Part shown: one piece after another, positions 8,753 to 18,199 of the stretch
How positions within the stretch are numbered: the first letter of the stretch is position 1
Layout: each line of letters starts with the position of its first letter
Virus record (IMG/VR): IMGVR_UViG_3300021425_000113
Span: 1 to 30,965 of that record
Direction: 5' to 3' (one strand)
Length of the DNA: 30,965 bases
Source: a virus
Position numbers and translations under genes: made by a program
Notes under the pieces: model-generated
The model's database searches: none
The model's input: only the letters and a program-made list of their open reading frames with translations
What the model was told of the DNA's origin: nothing

Positions 8753-9930
8753 TGACTCAAAACACAACCCAGACGGTAATCCAAAGACCGGCTCCCGAGA
8801 TAGAAGCCGCCGGACTAGGTATATTTAACGCAGCGCAAGACCTTATTAACCAGCCTACCCCCGTTCCAACCCAGCAGATCGCTGGTTTTTCTGGTTTACA
8901 GTCCGCTGCCACAGGGTTAGCCGGATCTGGGATTGGCAACTATGTTCCGTATTTAGAGCAAGCGGGATACACTACCGGTGATGCTCAAGGCGCTATTGCA
9001 GGCGTACTACCGGGAGCCCAGCCGTATCAGCAAGCGGCAACGCAGTATATGACACAAGCTGGGCAGCAGATACCGGGTCAAGTTGCGGCAGCGCAACAAG
9101 GCCTCATGCAAGCTGGGCTGTTTGGTCAAGGGGCCGCGGCCCTCGGCATGGCAGGTCTTGCTCCTTCTAGGGCTCAAGCATTTTTTAACCCGTATGAAGA
9201 CGCTGCCGTTCAGCAGGCAATGCAGGACATTCGTCGTGAAGGCGACATTGCACAGCAGGGACAACGGGCACAGGCTGTAGGCGCTGGTGCTTTTGGCGGA
9301 TCTCGGTCAGCAATCGCAGAGGCGGAACTTGGTCGCAATGTCTTGCAGCAACAAGCACGGACCGCGGCTCAGATGCGTCAAGCCGGTTTCGAAAGCGCCG
9401 CTCAGAGAGCGCAGCAGGCTGCCCAGCTGTATGGTCAACTTGGTCAAGCCGGCGCTGGAACCGCGCTAAGTGCTGCGGAAGCTGCGGGACGTTTTGGATT
9501 GCAAGGCACTGAGCTAGGAAGCCGTGTTGGTGAGGGGCTGGGAAGTCTTGGTCTACAATATGGCAGCCTTGGTTTACAGGCTGGCGATGCACTAAGCACG
9601 TTGGGTCTTCGTCAGGCGGCCCTTGGTGAGACGGCACAGCAAATGGGTCAGCAACAAGCAGGCTTCTTGTTTGATATGGGCGCACGTCAGCAGGCTCAAC
9701 AGCAGGGTGAACTGGATGCGCTTTACCGCAACCAGATGGCGGCTTATCAGCAACCTTATCAGAATCTTGGGTTTGTTAGTGACATTCTTCGTGGTACACC
9801 ATCGTCTCAGATGACGAGCACCGCGGGTTACGTGGCACAAGCCTCGCCGGTACAGCAGTTCCTTGGAACGGGCATTGCAGGATTAACTGCCGCGGCAAAC
9901 GCTCAAAGAGTGTTTGGCAACAGCGGGTAG
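8752..9930 (+). CDS. Ala/Gln-rich internal virion protein (T7 gp14-like position)
   Basis: A 392-residue protein very rich in A, Q and G. It contains a marine-phage hallmark stretch around residues 145-200: FNPYEDAAVQQAMQDIRREG and GAFGGSRSAIAEAE, where NPY and GAFGGSR recur in many phage internal or ejection proteins. Long amphipathic helices (QQQARTAAQMRQAGFESAAQ) alternate with glycine-rich LGLQ repeats at about 255-290. It overlaps the preceding gene by one base (TAATG). Together with the two larger downstream genes it matches the order and size increase of T7 gp14-gp15-gp16, so I infer a DNA-ejection protein. There is no catalytic motif. Confidence 0.6.
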   Translation: MTQNTTQTVIQRPAPEIEAAGLGIFNAAQDLINQPTPVPTQQIAGFSGLQSAATGLAGSGIGNYVPYLEQAGYTTGDAQGAIAGVLPGAQPYQQAATQYMTQAGQQIPGQVAAAQQGLMQAGLFGQGAAALGMAGLAPSRAQAFFNPYEDAAVQQAMQDIRREGDIAQQGQRAQAVGAGAFGGSRSAIAEAELGRNVLQQQARTAAQMRQAGFESAAQRAQQAAQLYGQLGQAGAGTALSAAEAAGRFGLQGTELGSRVGEGLGSLGLQYGSLGLQAGDALSTLGLRQAALGETAQQMGQQQAGFLFDMGARQQAQQQGELDALYRNQMAAYQQPYQNLGFVSDILRGTPSSQMTSTAGYVAQASPVQQFLGTGIAGLTAAANAQRVFGNSG

Positions 9931-9941
9931 GAGTGAACAAA

Positions 9942-12674
9942 ATGAACAGATCTGTTATGAACCGTCAAATGTTTGCCAAGGGCGGACCGGTTAGATACAT
10001 GCAGCAGGGCGGTGTTGCGGCTCCTATGCCGATGGCGGCTCCTGCCCCGGCCCCTATGCCGATGGCACCTCCTCCTATGGCGGCACCTCCTCCTATGGAC
10101 CCGATGGCCGCGGCCCAAGAAGCAATTAATCCTGCGGAACTTGAGGGGATGTTAGCTCAAGCTTCTCAAACCATCGGTGATTTGGATCAGGCGGGAAGTT
10201 ACGAAGAAGTAATGAACATGATGCGCGGTGACGAGGCATCTGTTCAGGAGCGTCGTTCTGAGTTGGCTGGTCTGGTTGGGCCTGAAGACGCACAGCAAAC
10301 GCCTGAGTCTGTTTTGACTTTGGTTCAGCCTGTTATTCAAATGGCGTCGGTGGATCAAGGCATTGGCGGTCTGGCTCAAGAGCAGATGTCGGCTCCTGTT
10401 GAAGGAGACATGGCTGGCGGGATTATGTCTACAGTAGGAATGGGTGCTCCGGAGGGGCCGCCCCCTGTAAATTTTAATCAAGGCGGCGTAGTTCGCCGCC
10501 CGGGTCGATTTCCAGAAGTAATGCTACCGGATTTCACTTCGGTTATGGAGGCTCGACCATCGGGGTACCTCCCTCAAACGCCAATGTATCTTCTGCCTCC
10601 TCGGAGAATCCGCTTAGAAGACTTGGATCAACCTATTCCAGAGGCTATACGAGGCATGCCTCGGGACTACCGTGAAGAGGCTTCTTCGTACGAGCAGGAA
10701 ACGCTTGACGAGGGCGGAGCGCAGCTTCCGGACACGCAAGCGGCAATGGAGGGCACGGACCCTTCTTCAGAGTCTGCCGAACTGGCTACGGATACCGTTG
10801 ATCCGTTGGATAGCCTAATGTCTGAACTTGGCTACGGGGACGAAAGGTCTCTGGACGAGTACTTTCAGGAAAGCCGAGACTTATACAGAGGGTTAATCTC
10901 TGAAGCAGATCGGGAAGCCTCTAGATCCGACGTTAGAGAAGCTGCGAAAACTCAATTCCTTAGCGACTTAGGTAAGGCGGGTCTTCTTCTAGCTTCTCCC
11001 ACAGCTTCTCCAATGAGCTTCTTCGAGAAGCTTTCTGGAGCGGTTAGCGGAAGCGAAATGTTTGATAATTTGGCGAAGCAAGCCGCAGCAATTTCAGAGG
11101 CAGAGCGTGGGTTCCGCGATCAAGACCTTAAGCTGGACCTCGCCGCACTAACGGATGCTCAAAAACGATCCCTTGCGGACCAAGACGCTCGACGCGCATT
11201 GCAATTAAAGATGTTGGACGAAGGCGAAACGGATGCAAGCTTGTATTCTATATTTGGGCCGGATGGAAACCTTATTCAAACACGGGCTTACACGGATTCT
11301 GAGCTAAGAAATGTGACATCAAACCTAGGACCCGGATATACTATAAGGGAAACCGCAGAAGAAGATATTTCTGCGACGGGTGGTGGTTCTCAAGAACAAT
11401 ACTTTGTCGTAAATCCCGACACAAATAAGGTTGAACCCTTTGATTTTGGAGCCGGCCCGCAATCTAATATTTCTTTACAAGACGGTGCAGCTTACAACAA
11501 AGCGGCGGGCTTATTAGCTGGTTCCGGGCTTGTACTTGTAAGAGGCACTGACCTTAATCAATTTGGTCAGAGCGGTTCAGGTCGTAATCCAATCAACGTT
11601 CGAGACACTACAGGAGCTTACAATGACGGTGCTACTTTTTTAGTTGGCCCTTCTGAACTTAGTGAAATACAAACACAAAACCCCGGCTCTAATTTTGTTG
11701 TAACAGGATCTCAAGCTGGCGCTGTGACCGCCAACCTTCTTATCGAAGACAGTAGCGGGGCGCGGAGTATAGCGGCACAGGCAAACAATGGGTTGATTCT
11801 AAACGACGGCCTTATTCCGGGCGCTGGTGACTATGTTACAGTAAATCAATTGCAAGACGCCGGTTTTAGTAACATAACCTCGATTCCAGACACTGAAGTT
11901 ACAAAAATGCGTGAGGCGGTAGCGTATGGTAGGTACTTCCGTAGTCAGGCCGAAGGAAGGTACGACGAACCGACGTCAGAAATGCAAGATTATAGTAAGT
12001 CCCAAATTTCTGAGTTAAACGAAGACCCAATAAGCAACAGAGAGTATAATGCTCTCAGAAACCGAATAAATTTTGATATGAATCTGTGGTCGAGTGAGCA
12101 GAGCGAAGATCTTGTGGCAGCTACCCGAGACGTAACCGGTTTGGGTTCTGTGGTGGCAAGGGCTGTGGATAGCGCCTTGGGTATCGTTGGTTTCGGTTTT
12201 ACATCAAAATCCGTACAAGCAAAACAAACAGCTAAACTATTTAATAAAATGGTACTTCCGGGTCTTGTCACAAACACCTCTCGTGTAAGTAACTTTGACA
12301 TGGAACAAGTACAGCCGATACTGCTTGACGTTGGTGTATTTGGTTCCGACTCCACTCAGCTGGCAAAAATGGTTAGGTTGTACGATCTTCTTAAATACAA
12401 AGAAGCGGCTATTATTAATACGGGAATGCAAGAGTCTCGTTACGGCGGTCTTATGACTGCTCAACGGTTTAGAGACTTGCAGACTGACCTTTCTGCTGTT
12501 CGAAGTTCTTTAGCCTTCTTCGGCAACAACTTCCAACAAGAGGTTCTTCAACAGTTCCCTAATCTAAGCGACGAAATGCAAAGAAGTATTGTCAACAATG
12601 ACCCTGAGCGTCAGGGACTGTACAACGCTATCCGGCAGCAAGACGCGGCATTTCGTTCGGGGTCAAGCAACTAA
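9942..12674 (+). CDS. Large internal virion protein (gp15-like position), Pro/Met/Ala-rich N-terminus
   Basis: About 910 residues. I choose ATG 9942 over the in-frame GTG 9933, because AGGAG lies about 8 bases before the ATG and overlaps the GTG. Residues 20-55 are low-complexity P/M/A repeats from short DNA repeats (cctatgccgatggc). A conserved-looking patch follows, with ELAGLVGPEDAQQTPESV and IQMASVDQGIGGLAQEQM, a block I recognise from uncharacterised proteins of pelagic phages. The rest is largely helical and acidic, with no known enzyme motif. Size and order suggest the T7 gp15 counterpart, but no sequence signature proves it. Confidence 0.6.
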   Translation: MNRSVMNRQMFAKGGPVRYMQQGGVAAPMPMAAPAPAPMPMAPPPMAAPPPMDPMAAAQEAINPAELEGMLAQASQTIGDLDQAGSYEEVMNMMRGDEASVQERRSELAGLVGPEDAQQTPESVLTLVQPVIQMASVDQGIGGLAQEQMSAPVEGDMAGGIMSTVGMGAPEGPPPVNFNQGGVVRRPGRFPEVMLPDFTSVMEARPSGYLPQTPMYLLPPRRIRLEDLDQPIPEAIRGMPRDYREEASSYEQETLDEGGAQLPDTQAAMEGTDPSSESAELATDTVDPLDSLMSELGYGDERSLDEYFQESRDLYRGLISEADREASRSDVREAAKTQFLSDLGKAGLLLASPTASPMSFFEKLSGAVSGSEMFDNLAKQAAAISEAERGFRDQDLKLDLAALTDAQKRSLADQDARRALQLKMLDEGETDASLYSIFGPDGNLIQTRAYTDSELRNVTSNLGPGYTIRETAEEDISATGGGSQEQYFVVNPDTNKVEPFDFGAGPQSNISLQDGAAYNKAAGLLAGSGLVLVRGTDLNQFGQSGSGRNPINVRDTTGAYNDGATFLVGPSELSEIQTQNPGSNFVVTGSQAGAVTANLLIEDSSGARSIAAQANNGLILNDGLIPGAGDYVTVNQLQDAGFSNITSIPDTEVTKMREAVAYGRYFRSQAEGRYDEPTSEMQDYSKSQISELNEDPISNREYNALRNRINFDMNLWSSEQSEDLVAATRDVTGLGSVVARAVDSALGIVGFGFTSKSVQAKQTAKLFNKMVLPGLVTNTSRVSNFDMEQVQPILLDVGVFGSDSTQLAKMVRLYDLLKYKEAAIINTGMQESRYGGLMTAQRFRDLQTDLSAVRSSLAFFGNNFQQEVLQQFPNLSDEMQRSIVNNDPERQGLYNAIRQQDAAFRSGSSN

Positions 12675-12689
12675 ACTAAGGCTTAAAAA

Positions 12690-15600
12690 ATGGCAGTAAC
12701 TTCTGGAATGAAAGTAGGCGGCGGTTCGGCGGGCATAACTTTAGGTGTAGCTGGATTGGGATCAAAACAGCCGGATCCTGTTTCCGCATCCCAAGAGGCG
12801 GAGCGGGACAGAGAGGCGGCGGAACGGATCCAAGAGGAGGCAGCCGTAGCCGTAGACGAACTAGGCTTTACTTTTAACCCGCTTGTTTTTGAAAGTTCTG
12901 ACGAGTTCGAAGCTACTCTTCGATCCTTAAATGCTGAAACACCGAGCCGGGAAAGTCGAGATAAGCTAGCTCGATATGTCGCCAGTTTTATAGCCGAGCA
13001 AAACGCGGATATTTTCGAAGACTTGGGTTATGACACCGAAGACTTTTACGATTCTTTAATGCGCGGAGACAGCTTGTTACGCGGTAGAATACCCGGTTTT
13101 GATCAGCCTACTGGGGCTGATCAAATAGTCAGAAACCTAATTACCGACAGTGAGGGTAATCCTCTGCCGGAGGCAACTATTGCGGGAACAGCTTTTAGGT
13201 ATGCACCTCAAGCAATTGCCGCCCGTCAAGCAATGGTTTCTACCTTCCCCCGAATATACGGTTCGCTACAGGGAGCGGGACCTGTTAAAAGAACAGTAGC
13301 TGCCGGTTTGGGTTCTTTGGCTGCGGGAACTGGTGCAGCTCTTTTAACTGACGCGGCTGTATCACAAGCTTTTGGGCCAGAGGCACCTGTATTGCCTACC
13401 ATGACATCTGCCGTGAAGAGAAATATCGGTCAGACTGCGGTAGATGCGATTATGGGTCTTTCTTTGTTAAGAGAATTACCCACAGAGAAAACATCTGTCA
13501 TGGCATCAGCGATACCACGACTTTTGTTTCCAGACCGACCGCAAGATTTTGTAGGACCTGACCAACCTACAGGCGCAAAACCTTTTATGCAACGGGGTCT
13601 TTCCGGTTTGGAAGGAATGGCTATAGGGGTTGGTCAAAGATACGCTGCCGCACCGGTAAGAACCATGCTTAGCGAGGTTCCTTCAGAGGCTGGTGTGATA
13701 GCCGGGGCGGCCGTTGTACCTTTTTTTGCAAACCCTAATGACGGGTTAGCTAGGTTAGGGTTTGAGGTTTTAGGTGGTGTGGCGGGAGAAGCCACCACAA
13801 GCAGTACCCGTGGCGCTTATAACCTCGGTAACGCGATGGTTAATCAGATTAAACGGCAGGTTAGTAAAATGGGAGGTGGTGCTAGTTTAAAAGCGGAAGA
13901 CGCTTTTTTACGAGACTTGTTCACTTCTCTTCGCTTTAATGATGACCTAACAGATGAGCAGGTTCGTTTTGCCATAGAAGCTCTAGAAAACCCTCCCCGA
14001 GATGCAGCAGGCAACGTCATAGCGTTATCGCCCGCGCAGCTAACACAATTACCTACCTTTAGAGATCTTGACAGAACTTTAAGCCAGATTGACGAGACGC
14101 GGTTCTTAGAAGAGAAAAATGCGGCGACTTTGCGCTTTCAAGAGTTCCTAACAAATGAAATACGGGCAACATATCAAAGAAATAATCCAGCACAGCTGGT
14201 ATACCTGTCTGATCTCCTGTCTATTAAATTCGATGATTCTATTCGAGATGAATTGGACGCAGGATTAACCCGTGTTCAAGAGGCGGCGGCAACGGTTCGT
14301 CGAACTGATACAGAAGACTTAGTTCAGGGCACAACACAACCGGGAACAGTTAGGTCTGCGGACCAACTGGGTCAGGCTGTCCTTAACGTTTGGAGCCAGA
14401 CTTTGGCGGCTAGCCGACGTAGGGAAAGAGCTTTTTACGAAAAAATTCCAAGCAACACGCTTATAGATCGTTACTTTAATGCCGACGGAGAGCCTGTAGA
14501 ATTACCAAACTACATACGGGTTTATGATCGACTTATGGAAGAAGCGGCTCCTTCCGGATCGCCAACTCAGAGTGAAAGGATGGCTGGTGCACGGTCTGAG
14601 TTTGTGGCTCGAATGGGCCGCCCTCTTTCTAATTTTGTGGAACAGAGCCGGGCTCAGATAACCGGTACGGAGCCAAGTAAGGTGGTTGAAAGTCTTGGCC
14701 GACTTAGAGAGGCCAATACAAGGGCTAGACGAGCTCTTGTTGGCACCGCTTCTGAAGGAATTGTAGAGGACTTTTTAGATCAGAAAAATGCGCAGGGCGT
14801 TGCATATAGAGATCTTCCGTTACAGGAGCGGGTAGACTTGTTAAACGCCGAGGCTGATAGATTGAGGCAAATCCTTGGTCCGGGAAATAGACAGATGCGG
14901 ATTTTATCGGCACAAGCCTATGAGGCTATGGCAAATTTATTAACCGCTCAAAACCGAGCGGCTTTAATTCCAACAACTCGGACGGGTGAACCACCCTCTT
15001 TTCCCACAGTAGGGGAATTGGTGAGTATGCGTTCTGCCGCTTTAAATAAAGCAGTTGCGTTAATGGACGGGGCTAACCCGGATAGAGCTCAAGCTCGTCT
15101 CTTTTTTAAGATGGTCAGTGCGTTTGACGACGACATTGATAACATGACTGAGTTTGCGGAAGACCTTCCTTTAGATGTCAGAACCCCACTGGCCACCGCC
15201 AGAGCTTACAGTCGGTCCCTCAACGAGATCTTTACACGCAGCACTTTGGGTTTACAGATAAACCCAACGAGACATGGCGTACCCACTATTTTCCCCGAAG
15301 AAATACCCTACGTTTTTAATCGTGGTGCAAACGAGTTTTTAAATGCTCGTACTGCGGAAGAGTTTGCAACGCTAAAAAGATACATAGACGAAAATGAGTT
15401 ACTGGATCCCCGGTTTAGGGGTTCAATAGAAAATCTAGAAAACCCAGAAAGTCTTTCTGAAGAATTAATTAGATTTGCCGCAGACCAAAATCTTTATAGA
15501 ATAAATCCAAACACAAATGAGCTTGAGTTTGACACTGCGTCATACACTCGGTTTTTAGAAGAAAATAGCGTGGTTATTGACTTTCTAGAGGGTATAGGAA

Positions 15601-17036
15601 GAAACGTACGGGAGGACTTGGAAAACCCGTATCGTTTTGAGGTCCTAAGACTTACGTATGAAAGGCAAGCGGAACTAGACCGGAAAAACGCTTATTCAAA
15701 AAACAGTCTGTTAAGCTTTATTACACCGGAACGGGCTGATCTCGTTTCAGACGGTCCTACCCCGGGCGTAGTACCTAGAGAAGGTACACAAGATCCAACA
15801 TCTATCATCACCGAATGGATAGACAACCCACAGACAACTTTTGCCAATTTAAACAGAACACTGAGCGATATAAACAGCGCCCCGCTTCTTAATGAAATAA
15901 CAGACGAGGATCGTGTTGTAGATTCTCCCGAAGAGATCATATCGAGAATTAAAAGCTCGATAGAGGGTCCTACACGAACCGCAAGAGGCCCTGTTTTTGG
16001 AAGTGCAAGCTCACGGGAAGACAATTTAATTCCTAGCACACCCGAGGGTGATCCCGCGCCAGAAGGAACTTATCTATCTAGGTCGGATGCTATTGCTCGC
16101 AGAAGGGCCTCAGCCGTTGGAGGTCTTAAAACAGCCATTATTGAAGATGCACTGCGTTTTGGGAACATTGAGGGTTCAAACCCAAGCTTTCTAAAAATGC
16201 ATCAAAGGCTTTTTCAACCTCGTCCGGGGATGAGCGGTCTTAGTATGGCAGACTGGATGCTAGAAAACGACCTCTGGACGGCGGACATAAAATCAAGCTT
16301 TGAGCAAAGTCTCTCAGAAGCGGTTAGACTTGAGCGAAATGTTAGAGACGGAATACCTTTTAACCTTGATGAAGCAGACGCTACTTATTTTGCTTCGGTT
16401 ATAGCTTCCTTAGCTGGCTCTTCTGCTGCGGGTAAGATTTACGAAACTTTGGGCGGATCAGCCTCAAGCATTATTGCTCAAAGCCAAGGTGCCCGAGCTG
16501 GTAGAGAAGCGCTTGCTCGTCTTCTAGATACTCTTCCAAATGTTACTAAAGCTCAGATAGCTATAGAACTCATGAACGATCCTCAGAAACTCGCAGCAGC
16601 TATGAGAAGGTTCCAAGAGTTAGGGGAGCCGGGAGTAACAGGCGTTCCAAAGACTAGATTTTCAGACGATGTAAGAACAACCTTTAACTATATTTTGAAT
16701 GGGACGGGTGACTATTTAATTTATCGGGGTCTCCAGATGTTAGACGCCGCCACACCAAGTTCTCCGTCTGTGGTAAGAGAAAGTGCCCGAGAGATTCAAG
16801 AACTAACTCGTGAGGATGACGAAGCCGTTGCAGAAAGAGTGCGTAGTCGAAATCTACCAGCACCAGCACCTGCCCCGCCAGCCGCAGTCCCCGCGCCAAC
16901 TCCCACGGCCCCCGCGCCACTAGCATCCGTCGATCCGGGGCGTTACCAAATGTTGTTTGGGCCAAACGATCCTAATATGGACATCGTTCAACAGCGCTCG
17001 GGTCAGCAGGGTGGTATTGGGAGCTTGTTCGGCTAA
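12690..17036 (+). CDS. Very large internal virion protein (gp16-like position)
   Basis: A 1448-residue protein, the largest in the window. The N-terminal 25 residues are glycine-rich with a mild hydrophobic stretch (AGITLGVAGLG). An E/A/R-rich helix follows at 32-56, then GAGPVKRTVAAGLGSLAAGTG (about 195-215) and other hydrophobic/glycine segments to about 370 that could insert in membranes. Residues 380-1370 are long charged helices. The C-terminus (about 1390-1425) is an extended A/P linker ending in a QQGGIGSLFG tail like those of other phage internal proteins. I see no lytic transglycosylase signature of the T7 gp16 N-terminus. It overlaps the next gene by one base (TAATG). An ejection-conduit role is inferred from size and order. 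Confidence 0.6.
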   Translation: MAVTSGMKVGGGSAGITLGVAGLGSKQPDPVSASQEAERDREAAERIQEEAAVAVDELGFTFNPLVFESSDEFEATLRSLNAETPSRESRDKLARYVASFIAEQNADIFEDLGYDTEDFYDSLMRGDSLLRGRIPGFDQPTGADQIVRNLITDSEGNPLPEATIAGTAFRYAPQAIAARQAMVSTFPRIYGSLQGAGPVKRTVAAGLGSLAAGTGAALLTDAAVSQAFGPEAPVLPTMTSAVKRNIGQTAVDAIMGLSLLRELPTEKTSVMASAIPRLLFPDRPQDFVGPDQPTGAKPFMQRGLSGLEGMAIGVGQRYAAAPVRTMLSEVPSEAGVIAGAAVVPFFANPNDGLARLGFEVLGGVAGEATTSSTRGAYNLGNAMVNQIKRQVSKMGGGASLKAEDAFLRDLFTSLRFNDDLTDEQVRFAIEALENPPRDAAGNVIALSPAQLTQLPTFRDLDRTLSQIDETRFLEEKNAATLRFQEFLTNEIRATYQRNNPAQLVYLSDLLSIKFDDSIRDELDAGLTRVQEAAATVRRTDTEDLVQGTTQPGTVRSADQLGQAVLNVWSQTLAASRRRERAFYEKIPSNTLIDRYFNADGEPVELPNYIRVYDRLMEEAAPSGSPTQSERMAGARSEFVARMGRPLSNFVEQSRAQITGTEPSKVVESLGRLREANTRARRALVGTASEGIVEDFLDQKNAQGVAYRDLPLQERVDLLNAEADRLRQILGPGNRQMRILSAQAYEAMANLLTAQNRAALIPTTRTGEPPSFPTVGELVSMRSAALNKAVALMDGANPDRAQARLFFKMVSAFDDDIDNMTEFAEDLPLDVRTPLATARAYSRSLNEIFTRSTLGLQINPTRHGVPTIFPEEIPYVFNRGANEFLNARTAEEFATLKRYIDENELLDPRFRGSIENLENPESLSEELIRFAADQNLYRINPNTNELEFDTASYTRFLEENSVVIDFLEGIGRNVREDLENPYRFEVLRLTYERQAELDRKNAYSKNSLLSFITPERADLVSDGPTPGVVPREGTQDPTSIITEWIDNPQTTFANLNRTLSDINSAPLLNEITDEDRVVDSPEEIISRIKSSIEGPTRTARGPVFGSASSREDNLIPSTPEGDPAPEGTYLSRSDAIARRRASAVGGLKTAIIEDALRFGNIEGSNPSFLKMHQRLFQPRPGMSGLSMADWMLENDLWTADIKSSFEQSLSEAVRLERNVRDGIPFNLDEADATYFASVIASLAGSSAAGKIYETLGGSASSIIAQSQGARAGREALARLLDTLPNVTKAQIAIELMNDPQKLAAAMRRFQELGEPGVTGVPKTRFSDDVRTTFNYILNGTGDYLIYRGLQMLDAATPSSPSVVRESAREIQELTREDDEAVAERVRSRNLPAPAPAPPAAVPAPTPTAPAPLASVDPGRYQMLFGPNDPNMDIVQQRSGQQGGIGSLFG

Positions 17037-18199
17037 TGGAAGGTTTCTTAGACATGCTAAATCTTTCGGAAGGTGTTAAACACGCCTTGCGAAGAGGAGA
17101 CGTGAAGGAGGCTTTTAGTCAGCAGTTTGATGAAACTGTATCCCCGGACCATCCCCAATACAATTTAGCGGACGCTAGAAGAGATTTCGTAGTTGGTCAA
17201 ATGCGAAGACCAAACTTGTACAAAGACGAACGGTATGCGGGTTTGCTTGACCAAGTCGCACAAGACGTGGCCCGCAACTCTATCTTTGTACAACCTGATG
17301 AGGAATTTGATTCAAGAGGCGTTGCAGGTTTTTTTGACCCATCAACCATGCAACTTATTTTCCCTAGAAGTGATGCGGAAGATTTTGCAACAAGAACTCA
17401 GTTCGACAGCCCTTATGACCAAGCAGTGGCCTCGGCTTCCAATATTTATGAGGAAGATGCCGATCCGGAAGCGCGTTATAGATACTACAATATGCTACGC
17501 GGCGTTTACATGAAACCAAACGAAACAGCCCTTCAGCTGCGAGACAAGTTGGACAGGGATATTATTAGGAATGATATCCTTGAACAGCTTCTTAAAATTG
17601 CTCCCGAGATGTCTCAAAACGTATTTTATCCGGAAGAGCAGCCGGGCGACACGATTGTGATCGCGGGTTACGAGCTATCGGATGACGGTCAATTACAACC
17701 GATGATCAATGACGACAAGACGGTTGCATCTCATGAAGCAATACACAGAGCGTTTACCGTAACGGACTACCCACGAAACACTAACTTGCGTAGGGCTTGG
17801 GATCAGTCCGGAAACAGCACAGAGGGCTGGACCAGCGCTGCAACGGCCTATGACAGGCTTCACGGTTTTGAAGAGCTGACAACAAGGCTTTTAACCGCCG
17901 CGGGCGCGAACGACAGGGCGTTTTTTGGTGCGGCAGCAGACGCATATCCTAGAGCACCTCAATTTGGTTTTAACTATGACACCAAAGAAAAAGTTCGGGA
18001 AAAGTTCTGGAAGGACATGTTGGACTTTACCGACCGGTCTCAAGGTCCTTCCGTTTTAGATACCGCAACGGATTCGTTTATCTTTGACAAAAGCGCTTTG
18101 GACAGCTGGGTAACGCCTGCTACAGAGCTTTATTACGAAGGTAAAATACCGGAGCCATACGCTACAATATTTGCGCAACGCTATTTAAACCAAGACTAA
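17036..18199 (+). CDS. Putative HExxH zinc metallopeptidase in the virion gene cluster
   Basis: A 387-residue protein whose start overlaps the preceding giant internal protein (TAATG), so it is probably co-translated with the virion block. Residues 233-237 read HEAIH, an HExxH zinc site with catalytic Glu234, in the context VASHEAIHRAF. About 42 residues downstream, HGFEELTTRLL supplies Glu279/Glu280 as a possible third ligand, the gluzincin arrangement. The N-terminal 200 residues are acidic and helical with a short beta region (NVFYPEEQPGDTIVIAGYEL) just before the motif. No signal peptide is visible. Possible roles are cell-wall or capsid proteolysis, or anti-host activity on ejection. The motif is seen directly; peptidase activity and virion location are inference. 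Confidence 0.6.
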   Translation: MEGFLDMLNLSEGVKHALRRGDVKEAFSQQFDETVSPDHPQYNLADARRDFVVGQMRRPNLYKDERYAGLLDQVAQDVARNSIFVQPDEEFDSRGVAGFFDPSTMQLIFPRSDAEDFATRTQFDSPYDQAVASASNIYEEDADPEARYRYYNMLRGVYMKPNETALQLRDKLDRDIIRNDILEQLLKIAPEMSQNVFYPEEQPGDTIVIAGYELSDDGQLQPMINDDKTVASHEAIHRAFTVTDYPRNTNLRRAWDQSGNSTEGWTSAATAYDRLHGFEELTTRLLTAAGANDRAFFGAAADAYPRAPQFGFNYDTKEKVREKFWKDMLDFTDRSQGPSVLDTATDSFIFDKSALDSWVTPATELYYEGKIPEPYATIFAQRYLNQD

